Shown in pieces: positions 24,232 through 34,535 of a stretch of 64,000 nt of DNA (positions within the stretch are counted from its first letter, which is position 1; every line of letters starts with the position of its first letter). The translations under genes and the position numbers were made by a program. The notes below the pieces were generated by a model that was not told where the DNA came from, ran no database searches, and was given only the letters and a program-made list of their open reading frames with translations. Where the stretch lies: positions 1,116,001 to 1,180,000 of the forward strand of contig CP087974.1 in NCBI GenBank assembly GCA_024426085.1, in the 5' to 3' direction. The stretch comes from Rhizobium sp. RCAM05350. Lineage in GTDB: Bacteria > Pseudomonadota > Alphaproteobacteria > Rhizobiales > Rhizobiaceae.

Positions 24232-24832
24232 TCAGCCCTGCGCCAACCTCTCCCGGTTCAGCATCGCCCATTGCAACAGCATGATGGTCTTGCCGTCGCA
24301 AATCTCGCCGCTGTCGATCATCGCCATGGCGGCGGCGAGCGGAACCTCCAGTACCTCGATGTCCTCATCCTCATGCGCAGCACCGCCGCCGTCCTCGGCA
24401 CGGACGGTTGCGTCGATGATCGCGGCAAAGAAGTGCACCGTTTCCGTTACCGCACCCGGCGACATGAAGGCCTGGAAGACAGGCTGGACATCCGTCACCA
24501 GATATCCCGTCTCCTCCATCACCTCGCGCTTGATCGCCTCGGCCGGGTGATCGCCGTCAGAGCAGCCCGGCAGGCGTTTCCAGAAGCCAGCCGGAATGGC
24601 CGTTGAGATAGGTCGGGATCCGGAACTGCCGCACAAGGATGATGCTGCCGCGCCTGGGATCGTAGAGCAGGATGGTGGCGCCGTTGCCGCGGTCATAGAC
24701 TTCCCGCTTCAGCGTCTTGGTGACATCGTTCGAGCCGGTATAGTTAAAGGTGACGTTGCGCAGGTGATACCAGTTTTTCGAAAGCGTCTCGTCCTTGAGG
24801 ATGTCGACCTTCGCATTTTCAAATTTCGTCAT
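24232..24832 (-). CDS. NUDIX hydrolase, NudK-like (frameshifted)
   Basis: About 199 residues. The N-terminal strands KNWYHLRNVTFNYTGSND and LKREVYDRGNGATILLYDPR are those of GDP-mannose pyrophosphatase (NudK) and ADP-ribose pyrophosphatase relatives. VRQFRIPTYLNG precedes the NUDIX box, partly broken here: ETPAG, then DGDHPAEAIKREVMEETGYL. It hydrolyses a nucleoside diphosphate sugar in the cytoplasm. One break near 24570 lies inside the family region. It starts 7 bases after the molybdopterin oxidoreductase stop and converges with the omptin gene, whose stop is 3 bases away. Confidence 0.85.
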
Positions 24833-24839
24833 TAATCGT

Positions 24840-26955
24840 TCAATCCTTGCGCAGCCATACGTGATTGTCGTGGAAAGCGGCGCCGCCATAGGGAGCTGCC
24901 GCGTCGGCGCCGGTGAGCACGTTGATGCCCTCGCCGTCCAGATGCGCGTCGTTCGGCCAGAGCCCCTCGGCAATCACCACGCCACGCCGCGTGCCGCCGC
25001 CGATTTTCGCATGCAGGCGGATTTCGCTGCGCTTGTTGCCGATCCGCACGATGTCGCCATCGGCAATTCCTGAGCGCCGCCGCATCCTCCGCCTGGATCA
25101 TCACTTCGGGCCGAATTTCCTTCTGCAGGGAAGACGGCGTTTCGGCAAAAGTCGAGTTCAGGAACGACCGCGCCGGTGATGTGGCCAGCCGGGAACGGGT
25201 GGGTTTCGTCGGCCACTTCGATCAGGTCAACATGATCGGGAAATTCCGGCAGTTGTGCATGCGGGCCGAATGCGCCGAGCGCCTTTGGCGGCCGGTTCGG
25301 TGCCGGTGTGCCGGTCCAGTCGGCCTTGAAGCGGAATTTTCCATCCGGGTGGCCGAAACCGCCGACAAAATGCGCCGTGTCGAAATCCGGCTGGACATCC
25401 AGCCATTTCTCGCGTTTCAGCCCTTCGTAGCCGATGCCGTAATTGACCAGGATATGGTCGATATGCTCGCGCTCTGCTGAGGCCGAAACCGGGCTTGTCC
25501 GAAACACCGAGACGCTTTGCCAGCTCCTCGATGACGAACAGATTAGTGCGCACGGTGGATGGCGGCTCGACCACCTTGGGGCCGAGCAGGATATGCTGGT
25601 GGCCGCCGCCGCGGTAGAGGTCGTCATGCTCAAGGAACATGGTGGCGGGCAAAACGATGTCGGCAACCTTGGCCGTGTCTGTCATGAACTGCTCGTGCAC
25701 GGCAACGAACAGGTCGTCGCGCAGGAAACCCTGTTTCACCAGCCGCTGCTCCGGCGTGACGTTGACCGGATTGGTGTTCTGGATGAGCATGGCCGTGACC
25801 GGACCGCGATGGCGCAGCGCCTCGGCGTCGCCGGTCAGCACCCGGCCGATCTGCGACTGATCCAGCATGCGGATATCCGGATCGAGCATCGCGGAACCGA
25901 CCAACTCGCGCTTGTCGAACCGGAAGATATCGTTGTTGGAATGGAACGCACCGCCGCCCTCGTACTTCCAGGAGCCAAGCACGGTCGGAACCGAAGCCGC
26001 CGCGTGGATGGCGACCGCGCCGTTGCGCTGACGGGTAAAGCTGTAGCCGAGACGGAAATAGGTTCTTGGGGTGGTGCCGACGAGCTTGGCGAACGCCTCG
26101 ATCTCCTCCACCGGCAATCCGGTGATGGCGGCGGCCCATTCCGGCGTACGCGTCTTCAGATGGTTCTCAAGCCCCGCCGGATCATCAGCATATTTTGCCA
26201 GATAGGCGCGGTCGGCATAGCCATCTCGGAAGGCGATGTGCATAACGGCGCAGGCAAGGGCGGCATCGGTACCGGGCTTCAGCACCAGCCCCATATCGGC
26301 CTGCTTGATCGTCGGGTTGTCATAGATATCGATGACAACGATCTTGGCGCCGCGTTCCTTGCGGGCCTTGATCGCGTGGGTCATGACGTTGACCTGGGTC
26401 GAGACGGCATTGGTGCCCCAGATGACGACGCAATCGGACTTCGCCATCTCGCGCGGATCGGGGCCGCGCAGCGCCTGTCGCCATTGCCAGTCCGGTCCAG
26501 GCAAGGTTGGTGCAAATCGAGCCGAAGAAGCCGGAATAGCGCTTGGCGTGACGCAGGCGGTCGATCGAATCGCGCTGCACCTGTCCCATCGTGCCGGCAT
26601 AGAAATACGGCCAGACGGCTTCGGAACCGTGCGTCTGCTCGGCCTTGACGAAGGCGCCGGCGATCTCGTCGAGCGCGTCTTCCCAGGACAGTTGCTGCCA
26701 GTTCCCCTCACCCTTTGCACCCTTGCGGCGCTGCGGCACCATCAGGCGGCCGGGATGATAGATGCGCTCGGAATAGTGGGCAACCTTGGCGCAGATGACG
26801 CCGGCGGTATAGGTGTTGGCGCTGGCGCCGCGCACCCGGCCGATCCGGCCTTCGGGCGTCACATCGACCTCAAGCGCGCAGGCCGAAGGACAGTCATGCG
26901 GACAGACAGTGTGGCCGATCGACATTTGTGGTTTTATAGGGGTCGCAACGTTCAT
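24840..26955 (-). CDS. Molybdopterin-dependent oxidoreductase with 4Fe-4S cluster (frameshifted)
   Basis: About 705 residues of the DMSO-reductase superfamily (formate dehydrogenase/biotin sulfoxide reductase-like branch). The N-terminal CPHDCPSACALEV is the Fe-S cluster motif, completed by VICAKVAHYSERIYHPGR. MGD-binding stretches are SDCVVIWGTNAVSTQVNVM and ALIIQ-like MLIQNTNPVNVTPEQRLVK. The C-terminal barrel reads INVLTGADAAAPYGGAAFHD. No Tat signal is seen, so it is probably cytoplasmic. Breaks near 26470, 25480 and 25090. The electron partner and substrate are unknown; no reductase or chaperone subunit is adjacent. The start at 26955 (MNVATPIKPQMS) is a choice; a start at 26973 is also possible. 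Confidence 0.85.
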
Positions 26956-27040
26956 GGCTTTTCTATATTGCATCGTGAAAGGGTCTCACAGTCCCCTTGG
27001 CCATACATTCAAATATTTCATCGGGACGTAAGGGACGCGA

Positions 27041-27907
27041 ATGAATTACCGTCACATCTACCACGCCGGAAACTTCGCCGATGTCCTGAAGCACGCGGTG
27101 CTTGCCCGGCTGATCGTCTACATGGCGCAGAAGGACAAGGCTTTTCGCGTGCTCGACACCCATGCGGGCATCGGCCTTTATGATCTTTCGAGCGAGGAAG
27201 CGCAGAAGACCGGCGAATGGGTCGATGGTATCGGCCGCATTCTCGACACCGATATTCCGGCCAAGGCAAAGGCGATCCTCGAGCCTTATCTAACGGCCGT
27301 GCGCGACCTCAATCCGGATGGCGGCTTGACGCTCTATCCCGGGTCTCCAAAACTGACCCGCATGCTGATGCGGCCGCAGGACCGGCTGTCGGCGATGGAA
27401 CTGCATCCCGACGACTACGAGACGTTGCACCGCCTGTTCGACGGCGATTTCCAGAGCCGCATCACCGAACTGGATGGCTGGCTGGCGCTCGGTGCCCATC
27501 TGCCACCGAAGGAAAAGCGCGGCATCGTGCTGGTCGATCCGCCCTTCGAGATTGCGGGCGAATATGAGCGGCTGGCCGATGGCCTGCACAAGGCATACCG
27601 CCGCTTTTCCGGTGGCACGTTCTGCCTCTGGTATCCGCTCAAACAGGGCACGCCGATCGCCGAATTCCACGCTGCCCTGCAGGCATTGGAAATCCCCAAA
27701 ATGCTCTGCGCCGAACTCTCGGTCCGCAGCGACCGCGATACGACCGGGCTCTCGGGTTCCGGCCTGATCATCGTCAATCCGCCTTTCACGCTGAAGGGCG
27801 AACTGGACATCCTGCTACCATTCCTCAAGGACCGGCTGAAGCAGGATCGCCACGCTTCCGCCCGTGCTTTCTGGCTGCGCGGCGAGGAAGTCCCGGAGCG
27901 CGACTGA
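27041..27907 (+). CDS. rlmJ: 23S rRNA (adenine2030-N6)-methyltransferase
   Basis: Intact, 288 residues, standard length. It methylates A2030 of 23S rRNA. MNYRHIYHAGNFADVLKHAV is the typical RlmJ start, FRVLDTHAGIGLYDL the SAM-binding motif I, and GIVLVDPPFEIAGEYERLAD the catalytic DPPF motif. SGLIIVNPPFTLKGELD lies in the C-terminal part. AAGGGA upstream of 27041 supports this start. It is divergent from the molybdopterin oxidoreductase gene. Confidence 0.95.
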   Translation: MNYRHIYHAGNFADVLKHAVLARLIVYMAQKDKAFRVLDTHAGIGLYDLSSEEAQKTGEWVDGIGRILDTDIPAKAKAILEPYLTAVRDLNPDGGLTLYPGSPKLTRMLMRPQDRLSAMELHPDDYETLHRLFDGDFQSRITELDGWLALGAHLPPKEKRGIVLVDPPFEIAGEYERLADGLHKAYRRFSGGTFCLWYPLKQGTPIAEFHAALQALEIPKMLCAELSVRSDRDTTGLSGSGLIIVNPPFTLKGELDILLPFLKDRLKQDRHASARAFWLRGEEVPERD

Positions 27908-27981
27908 AAAGGGCGCGATTAAACGGGGCTTGACGGTCCGCCCGCAAGAGACGCACTCTGCGGGTAGCCGAGGAGAGGATC

Positions 27982-28414
27982 ATGACAGCAATGCTTGCGC
28001 GCACCGTTCTTTTCTCCCTGGCCGCGATGGCGTGCAGTGCGGTGCCGGTTAAGGCATCCGATCATCTCAACTCTGGCATGGCGCACGTCACGGATGCCTG
28101 CGGTAGCCCCGAAGTCCTCGGCTTCATTACCTCCGATTTCGGCATCCGGGCCGCCGACTATTTGAAAATGGATATAGCCATCGCTGAAATCCACGACATG
28201 CGGCAGAAACGCGTCGTCCTGCGCGACGAGACCCGTCCGATCCAGCGCGAATACTGCCGGGCCACCGCCATCACCACCGATGGCCAGAAACGCGCTCTGG
28301 TATCTGATCGAGCGTGGCTTCGGCTTTGCCGGGATCGGCTCGAACATCGAATTCTGCCTGAGCGGTCTTGATCCCTGGTATGTTTACGGTGCCCAGTGCG
28401 CGTCGTTGCGGTGA
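27982..28414 (+). CDS. Exported hypothetical protein (frameshifted)
   Basis: I do not recognise this family. It has about 143 residues: an N-terminal signal peptide (TVLFSLAAMACSAVPVKASD, cleavage after KA), then a mature domain of about 120 residues with four Cys (DACGSP, REYCRAT, IEFCLSG, GAQCASL) that could form two disulfides in the periplasm. One break near 28290 joins TTDGQKR to ALWYLIERGFGFAGIGSN, which ends PWYVYGAQCASLR. The start at 27982 has GAGGAG upstream. It lies between rlmJ and the RNase T2 gene, whose start is only 8 bases after this stop, so cotranscription with RNase T2 is likely. Confidence 0.65.
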
Positions 28415-28422
28415 CAGGCGTG

Positions 28423-29176
28423 ATGTCAGGTTTCCGCGGCATGATCGCCCTTGCCGGCCTTCTGGCGCTTGCTGCATGCAGCGGCGAGGAGAAGACCCCG
28501 GATGCAAAAAGACGCATCCGCCACAAGTCCCACAGCCGCCAACACGCCGATCACCGGCACGCCTGGCACGGGCACACGTCAGAAAACGCAAACCCTTCCG
28601 CTGGGCAGCGGTTTCGATTTCTACGTCCTGTCGCTGTCCTGGTCGCCAAGCTGGTGCCTGGAAAACGATCCGTCGGGACGCTCGATGCAATGTGACCCGG
28701 ACAACAATCACGGCTTCATCGTCCACGGGCTCTGGCCGCAGAACGAACAGGGGTACCCGGAGTTCTGTCGGTCGCGCAGAATCCGACCGGGTGCTGGAAA
28801 CGCTGGGGCGAACCCTGTTCGATATCATGCCCTCGATGGGGCTGATCGGCCATGAATGGCGCAAACACGGCTCCTGCTCGGGGCTCGGCCAGAAGGACTA
28901 TTTTGCGGTTCTGCGCGCCGCCCGCGAAAAGTGGCGATACCGCCGGCTTTGCAATCGGTCGGATCGGACCAGCGGACAAATGCAGCGCAAATCGAGACGG
29001 CGCTGACATCGGCCAATCCGGGCCTGCGCACCGACGCTCTCGCCGTCACCTGCGCCTCAGGCCGCGTCGATGAAGTCCGTATCTGCTTCAACAAGGATCT
29101 CAGCTTCCGCGCCTGCGGCGAGATCGACCGTGGCGGCTGCAAGGTGAAAAGCCTCAGCCTTCCGGCGACGCCCTAA
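28423..29176 (+). CDS. Ribonuclease T2 family lipoprotein (frameshifted)
   Basis: About 251 residues. The N-terminus MIALAGLLALAACSGEE has a lipobox (LAAC), so the protein is probably anchored to a membrane in the periplasm. Both RNase T2 active-site motifs are present: CAS1 HGFIVHGLWPQNEQGYPEFC and CAS2 GHEWRKHGSCSGLGQKDYF. The C-terminal VTCASGRVDEVRICFNKDL with FRAC is also typical. It cleaves RNA without sequence specificity, likely for nutrient recovery. Breaks near 28505, 28775 and 28935 put it in four pieces. Together with the preceding exported hypothetical it forms a two-gene unit. Confidence 0.9.
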
Positions 29177-29214
29177 CCTTCAATGAACCACCCATCCAGC
29201 GAAAGAAAGCTCGC

Positions 29215-29805
29215 ATGAAGATCTTCTATTCCCCCACCTCACCCTATTCCAACAAGGTGCGCATGGCGGCGCATTATGCCGGTCTTTCGACCGAGAACGT
29301 CTTGACCGACACCAACGGCAACCCGCAGGACCTGATCGCCAGCAACCCGTTTGGCAAGATCCTGACGCTGGTCACATCCGAGGGAAAGGCGATCTACGAC
29401 AGCCGCGTGATCATGCAGTTCATCGACCGCGAGACCAAGGGCAAGCTCTATCCACGCAATGCTGAGAAGCGTACCGACGTGGAATTGCTGGAAGCCCTGT
29501 GCGACGGCATCTGTGACTGCCTGCTCGCCATCGTCTATGAAAAGCGGTTCCATCCGCCGGAAAGATCCACCAGCCCTGGATCGACCGGCAGTGGGAAAAG
29601 GCCGGCCGCGGCCTCGACCTCCTCAACGCCAACATGCCGAAGACCGGTGCCAAGCTGCATGCCGGTCACTTCGCGCTCGCGGCCCTGCTGCGCTATATCG
29701 AACTTCGTTTCGCCGGCGAATGGCAGAAGGGCCGCCCTGAAATTGAAGAACTGGCCGCAAAAGTTCGAAAAGTTCTTCCCGGACTACGCGCAGTTCAAGG
29801 TCTGA
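29215..29805 (+). CDS. Glutathione S-transferase family protein (frameshifted)
   Basis: 196 residues. The thioredoxin-like N domain starts MKIFYSPTSPYSNKVRMAAH and contains the glutathione-binding NPFGKILTLV and YDSRVIMQFID (the usual P-L and ESxxI-type positions are altered: a Gly follows the Phe and Asp-Ser precede Arg). The helical C domain reads VELLEALCDGICDCLLAIVY and ends QKFEKFFPDYAQFKV. Two compensating breaks (about 29560 and 29735) put NMPKTGAKLHAGHFALAALL in another frame. The substrate is unknown. Confidence 0.85.
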   Translation: MKIFYSPTSPYSNKVRMAAHYAGLSTENVLTDTNGNPQDLIASNPFGKILTLVTSEGKAIYDSRVIMQFIDRETKGKLYPRNAEKRTDVELLEALCDGICDCLLAIVYEKRFHPPERSTSPGSTGSGKRPAAASTSSTPTCRRPVPSCMPVTSRSRPCCAISNFVSPANGRRAALKLKNWPQKFEKFFPDYAQFKV

Positions 29806-29831
29806 TTGCCGGCGATCATGTCAGAAAACGC

Positions 29832-29859
29832 AAAAAGGCCGGATCGCTCCGGCCTTTTT
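29832..29859. terminator. Bidirectional intrinsic terminator
   Basis: AAAAAGGCCGGA and TCCGGCCTTTTT form a perfect 12-bp stem with a 4-base loop and an A/T tract on each side. It lies between the convergent GST and outer-membrane protein genes and should stop transcription from both. Confidence 0.9.
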
Positions 29860-29879
29860 ATCATTCACGATCCGATGGA

Positions 29880-30519
29880 TCAGAACTTGACGCCCATACC
29901 GACGCGGACGCTGTGTTCGTCGTAACCCGACGAAACCTTGCCACCGCCCAGGCTGAAGTCCTTCGAACCGTAGTCGGAGTAGCGGTATTCGACGCGTGCC
30001 GTGACGTTGTCGGTCACAAAGGTTTCGGCACCGGCACCGGCCGTCCAGCCGATGAGCGTGTTGGAGTCCGAGGTGCCCTTCTGGGCAGCCTTGACGTTGG
30101 TCGCTGCGACACCGGCCGTACCGTAAACCAGAACCGGGTTCAGATCGACACCGACGCGGGCGCGGGACCGAGCCGTTTGCACGCTGCTTCAAGCCGACGT
30201 CGCCATTGCTGCTATCGTTGTCGCCGTAGTTGATATCGGCTTCACCGCCGTAAACGATCTGGCCACTCTGCATGTTGTAACCACCGTAGAGACCGCCGCC
30301 GAAGCCGGCAGCAGTGCCATTGCCGTTGGCGTCGAACTGGCCATGGGCCCAGTTGGCCGTACCACCGACATAGGCGCCGGACCAGTTCTTCACAGCCGGT
30401 TCGCTGTACTCGGCAGCCGGAGCAGCCGGAACTTCGTCGATCGCGTCGGCAGCCTGAACGGCGGAGAAGGCGATGAGGGATACGGCGGATGCCATAAGGG
30501 TGGTGATGAGAGTACGCAT
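29880..30519 (-). CDS. Omp25/Omp31-type outer-membrane beta-barrel protein (frameshifted)
   Basis: About 212 residues. A signal peptide (MRTLITTLMASAVSLIAFSA, cleaved after QA) is followed by an acidic linker and an eight-strand barrel of the opacity/Omp25-31 type common in rhizobia and Brucella (RopB-like). Barrel signatures are NWSGAYVGGTANWAHGQFDA, GFGGGLYGGYNMQSGQIVYG, ARVEYRYSDYG and the end HSVRVGMGVKF with a terminal Phe. One break near 30170. The gene has AAAGGAG just upstream of the start and a long AT-rich leader beyond it, consistent with high expression. Confidence 0.88.
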
Positions 30520-30853
30520 TAAAGTCTCCTTTACGAACCGATGCTCCGGACCCTCGCGGTCCCAAACTGATACATCGGGAAATTTCTAATTAACCCCGCC
30601 CGGTTGATGGAGAAATTGACAATCAAATGCGGATTCTCAAGAGCCAAATTGTGAAATTTTAGAGGCAGAAGCATGGCTAAAATTCGATGTTGCTTCGAGG
30701 TCACAGGGTATTTATTAACCACAAACTAATATTAACGAAATATATACTATAACAACGCGAAACAATTCAATTTAGCGCTTTCGCATTAATTTTTCTGAAA
30801 CGAATGCCTGGGGCTGTTTCGCAATATCAGGCGGCCTCCTATATCCTTGCAGC
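30520..30853. other. AT-rich intergenic region between outer-membrane protein and SDR genes
   Basis: This 334-base gap between divergent genes is the most AT-rich stretch in the window, especially 30700-30790. It must hold the promoters of both genes and a long 5' leader for the outer-membrane protein. I see no convincing ORF; short readings here lack a ribosome site. No strong palindrome is visible. Confidence 0.6.
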
Positions 30854-31649
30854 ATGCAAAAATACGAATCGCACAACGGGATGCTGCGGGCTCCTTTGAA
30901 AACTGCTCTGGTGACCGGCGGTGCCCGGCGGATAGGTAAGGCTATTGTCGAGGACCTTGCTGTCCATGGCTTTGCAATCGCCATCCACGCCAACACATCC
31001 GCGAGCGAAGCCGAAGCCCTCGCAGCCGATATTTGCACTCGCGGTGGCAAGGCTACGGCGATTGTGGCGGACCTTGCCGATACCGCCTCGGTGCAGACGG
31101 TGATGCAAAAGGCGGTTGCGGAGCTCGGGCCGATCGGCCTGCTCGTCAACAATGCCTCGCTGTTCAAGAAGGACAGTCTTGAAGACTTCTGACGAAACCG
31201 TCTGGGACCGGCATTTCGCCCTTCACGTCAAAGCCCCGTCCCTGCTTGCCCACGATTTTGCCGCGCAACTGCCGGAGGAAAATTCAGGGCTGGTCATCAA
31301 TATCATCGATCAGCGGGTCTGGGCTCCCAATCCGAGATTTTATTCCTATATGTTGTCGAAGTCGGCACTTCTGACAGCAACGAAGACGATGGCACAGGCT
31401 TTGGCACCGGCAATCCGCGTCAATGGCATCGGGCCAGGTCCGACACTGCCAAACGAACGGCAGAATACCAGGGATTTCGACACCCAGGTCGAGGCGCTGA
31501 TCCTGAAGCGTGGTCCGCAGCTTGACGAAATTGGCCGGGCGATCCGGTTCCTGTTCGACACGCCGTCGATCACCGGCCAAATGATCGCACTTGACGGCGG
31601 CCAGCATCTTGCCTGGGAAACGCCGGATATTTTGGAGATTGTGGAATGA
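30854..31649 (+). CDS. Short-chain dehydrogenase/reductase, pteridine-reductase-like (frameshifted)
   Basis: About 265 residues. The Rossmann start [20 protein letters not shown] has the TGxxRRIG form that marks NADPH-using SDRs such as FolM and PTR1. [17 protein letters not shown] is the NNA(S/G) motif. The catalytic Tyr and Lys are in [16 protein letters not shown]. The C-terminus has [16 protein letters not shown] and [15 protein letters not shown]. One break near 31185. It ends 4 bases into uvrC (ATGA overlap). The start could also be the ATG at 30881 ([10 protein letters not shown]). Confidence 0.85.
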
Positions 31650-33674
31650 GCGGGCGCGTGCCCAATGATGGTGGCATTCTCTACGACGAAAATGCCAGCG
31701 ACGACGAAGACCTGATCGAGACGCCGGATGCGAGCGCGCCGGCGGCGATTGTCGATTGGGCAGAAACCAGTGCCATTCCCGACGGGTTGCGCGGTGCGGA
31801 CCTGATCCAGGCCTTCGTCAAGCTTTTGCCCAACAGCCCCGGCGTCTACCGCATGTTCAACGAGGCGGGCGACGTGCTCTATGTCGGCAAGGCGCGGAGC
31901 CTGAAGAAGCGCGTCAGCAACTATGCGCAAGGGCGGCTGCACTCCAACCGTCTGACCAAGATGGTGCGCAGAAACCGCCAATATGGAATTCGTGACGACA
32001 CGCACCGAGATCGAGGCGCTGCTGCTCGAAGCCAACCTGATCAAGCGTTTGCGGCCGCGCTTTAACGTGCTTCTGCGCGACGACAAGTCGTTTCCCTATA
32101 TTCTGGTAACCGGAGACACCCGCGCACCGGCGCTTTACAAGCATCGCGGCGCCCGCAGCCGCAAGGGTGATTTCTTCGGCCCCTTCGCTTCTGCCGGCGC
32201 CGTCGGCCGCACCATCAATTCGCTGCAGCGCGCCTTTCTGCTGCGCACCTGCACCGACAGCGTCTTTGAAAGCCGCACCCGCCCCTGTCTGCTGCACCAG
32301 ATCAAGCGTTGCGCCGCCCCTTGTACCCATGAGATCAGCGACGCCGACTATGCCGAGCTGGTTACCGAGGCCAAGGATTTCCTCTCCGGCAAGAGCCAGG
32401 CGGTGAAGGCGACGATTGCGGCCGCAATGAGCGAAGCCTCTGAAAATCTTGATTTCGAGCGTGCCGCACTTTACCGTGACCGGCTGGCGGCGCTGTCGCA
32501 TGTCCAGAGCCACCAGGGCATCAATCCCTCCGGCGTCGAGGAAGCGGATGTCTTCGCCATCCATCACGAAGGCGGTGTTTCCTGCATCCAGGTGTTCTTC
32601 TTCCGTACCGGCCAGAACTGGGGCAACCGCGCCTATTTCCCCAAGGCCGATCCGACCCTGACCTCCGCCGAAGTGCTCAGCGCATTCCTTGCCCAGTTCT
32701 ACGACGACAAGCCCTGTCCCCGGCAGATCCCTTGCTCTGCGAGACCGTTGAGGAACAGGAACTGCTTGGTGAAGCGCTCAGCGAAAAATCCGGCTACAAG
32801 GTCGCCATTCTGGTGCCGCACGCGGCGAGAAGAAGGATCTGGTCGAGCAGGCCGTTGCCAATGCCCGCGAGGCGCATGGCCGCAAGCTCGCCGAAACAGC
32901 ATCGCAATCGCGCCTGCTCGAAGGGCTTGCCACGACGTTCAAGCTCGAGCGGACGCCGCGCCGCATCAGAAATCTACGATAACTCCCATATCATGGGCAC
33001 CAATGCCGTCGGCGGCATGGTGGTGGCGGGGCCGGAAGGTTTCGTCAAAGGCCAGTACCGAAAATTCAACATCAAATCGACCGACATCACCCCTGGCGAC
33101 GATTTTGGGATGATGAAGGAAGTGATGACACGGCGGTTTTCACGCCTGCTGAAGGAAGAGGGAAAGCCCGACCGCAGCGTCGAGACAACCGAGGATGCCG
33201 CCTTCCCGGCCTGGCCCGATGTCATCCTGATCGACGGCGGTCAGGGCCAGATGACGGCAGTGCGGGCCATCCTCAAGGAACTGGATATCGAGGATTGCGT
33301 GGTCGCCATCGGCGTCGCCAAGGGCGTCGATCGCGAGGCCGGCCGCGAGCGGTTCTTCCCGCCCGGCGGCGGCCGCGACGGCTTCACCCTGCCGCCACGC
33401 GATCCCGTGCTCTACTTCATCCAGCGCATGCGCGACGAGGCCCACCGGTTTGCCATCGGCTCGCACCGGGCGCGGCGCAAGAAGGAGATGGTCAAGAACC
33501 CGCTCGACGAGATTGGCGGTATCGGCCCGACGCAAGCGCGCGCTGCTCCACCATTTCGGCACCGCCAAGGCCGTATCCCGCGCCGGGATCAACGACCTGA
33601 TCGCCGTCGAAGGCATTTCGGAAGCGGTTGCGCGGCTGGTCTATGATCATTTCCATGAGGATGGCACGAAGTAG
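31646..33674 (+). CDS. uvrC: Excinuclease ABC subunit C (frameshifted)
   Basis: Makes the two incisions in nucleotide excision repair. About 675 residues. The GIY-YIG domain is seen in [20 protein letters not shown] and [13 protein letters not shown]. The Cys-rich region is [20 protein letters not shown], the UvrB-interacting helix [19 protein letters not shown], the RNase H-like endonuclease ICDNSH-type [20 protein letters not shown] with [11 protein letters not shown], and a C-terminal helix-hairpin-helix pair ([23 protein letters not shown]). Breaks near 31980, 32725, 32825 and 33535. Confidence 0.95.
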
Positions 33675-33735
33675 CAGCGGCGAGCCTGCTTGCCCGCCGC
33701 GACAACCGTTCAGACCCGAGATGGCGACGGGCTTG

Positions 33736-34425
33736 CTACCGGTCCTTCGCCGCCTCGTCGATCAAGGCTGCGACCTCGACGGGCATGGATGCCAGCGAGG
33801 CATGGCTCGCCTTCAGCGTGATGACCTTCTTCGCACCGAGCCGGCCGGACATCCAGCGCTGGTTGTCGGGATGGATCATGCGATCCTCACTGGATATCTG
33901 GTACCAGCTGTCCTTGTTCTTCCATGCCGGGTTGCTGATCTCGTTGCCGAAGGTGCTGGCGAGCGGCGCCTTCTGGGTGATGCCCATGACGAGGCCTTCG
34001 TCGGCGGTGAGATCCTGGCAGAAACTCTCGTGGAACTTCTCCGGCTTCACCCAGAGATAACCGTCGCTGTCCGGCGCCAGATTTGTGGCAGCGGCGGGCG
34101 GATTTTTCGCGGTGATGCCGCCGGGGCTTTCGCCCGCATCAGGCGCAAAGGCTGCGATATAGACGAGGCCTGCGACATTCGGCTGGTTGCCCGCCTGGGT
34201 AATCACAGCCCCGCCATAGGAATGGCCGACTAGGAGAACAGGCCCCTCCTGCTGGGCAATCATCTTGCGGGTGCGCTCGGCATCGTCGGCCAAGGATGTC
34301 AGCGGCAGTTCGACAGCTTTGATGGACCCATGGCCCAGACGGGCCAGTTCCACGATGACTTTGCTCCAGTGGGCAGCCCCACCCCAAAAACCGTGAACGA
34401 GAAGGATCGTCGGAACCTGTGCCAT
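33736..34425 (-). CDS. Alpha/beta hydrolase
   Basis: Intact, 229 residues, no signal peptide. ILLVHGFWGGAAHWSKV carries the oxyanion HGFWGG, VLLVGHSYGGAVITQAG the nucleophile Ser in GHSYGG, and the C-terminal His is in LKASHASLASMPVEV. The type matches small salicylate esterase/hydroxynitrile lyase-like hydrolases; the substrate is unknown. GGGAGAACGCCC before 34425 sets the start. It follows the LuxR gene on the same strand with a gap of 110 bases and may be its target. Confidence 0.85.
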   Translation of the reverse strand: MAQVPTILLVHGFWGGAAHWSKVIVELARLGHGSIKAVELPLTSLADDAERTRKMIAQQEGPVLLVGHSYGGAVITQAGNQPNVAGLVYIAAFAPDAGESPGGITAKNPPAAATNLAPDSDGYLWVKPEKFHESFCQDLTADEGLVMGITQKAPLASTFGNEISNPAWKNKDSWYQISSEDRMIHPDNQRWMSGRLGAKKVITLKASHASLASMPVEVAALIDEAAKDR

Positions 34426-34535
34426 AGGGCGTTCTCCCAGCAGGATTTGATCGGAAACGGCAGGCCGATATGGGCAGTGGCGCCACATCGGCACCCATCA
34501 AACAGCAAGCCTATGACCGGACTGTGGCGTCCCCA

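Noticed and set aside
30520..30853. Small ORFs in the AT-rich gap
   Set aside because: No ribosome site and no conserved-looking composition.
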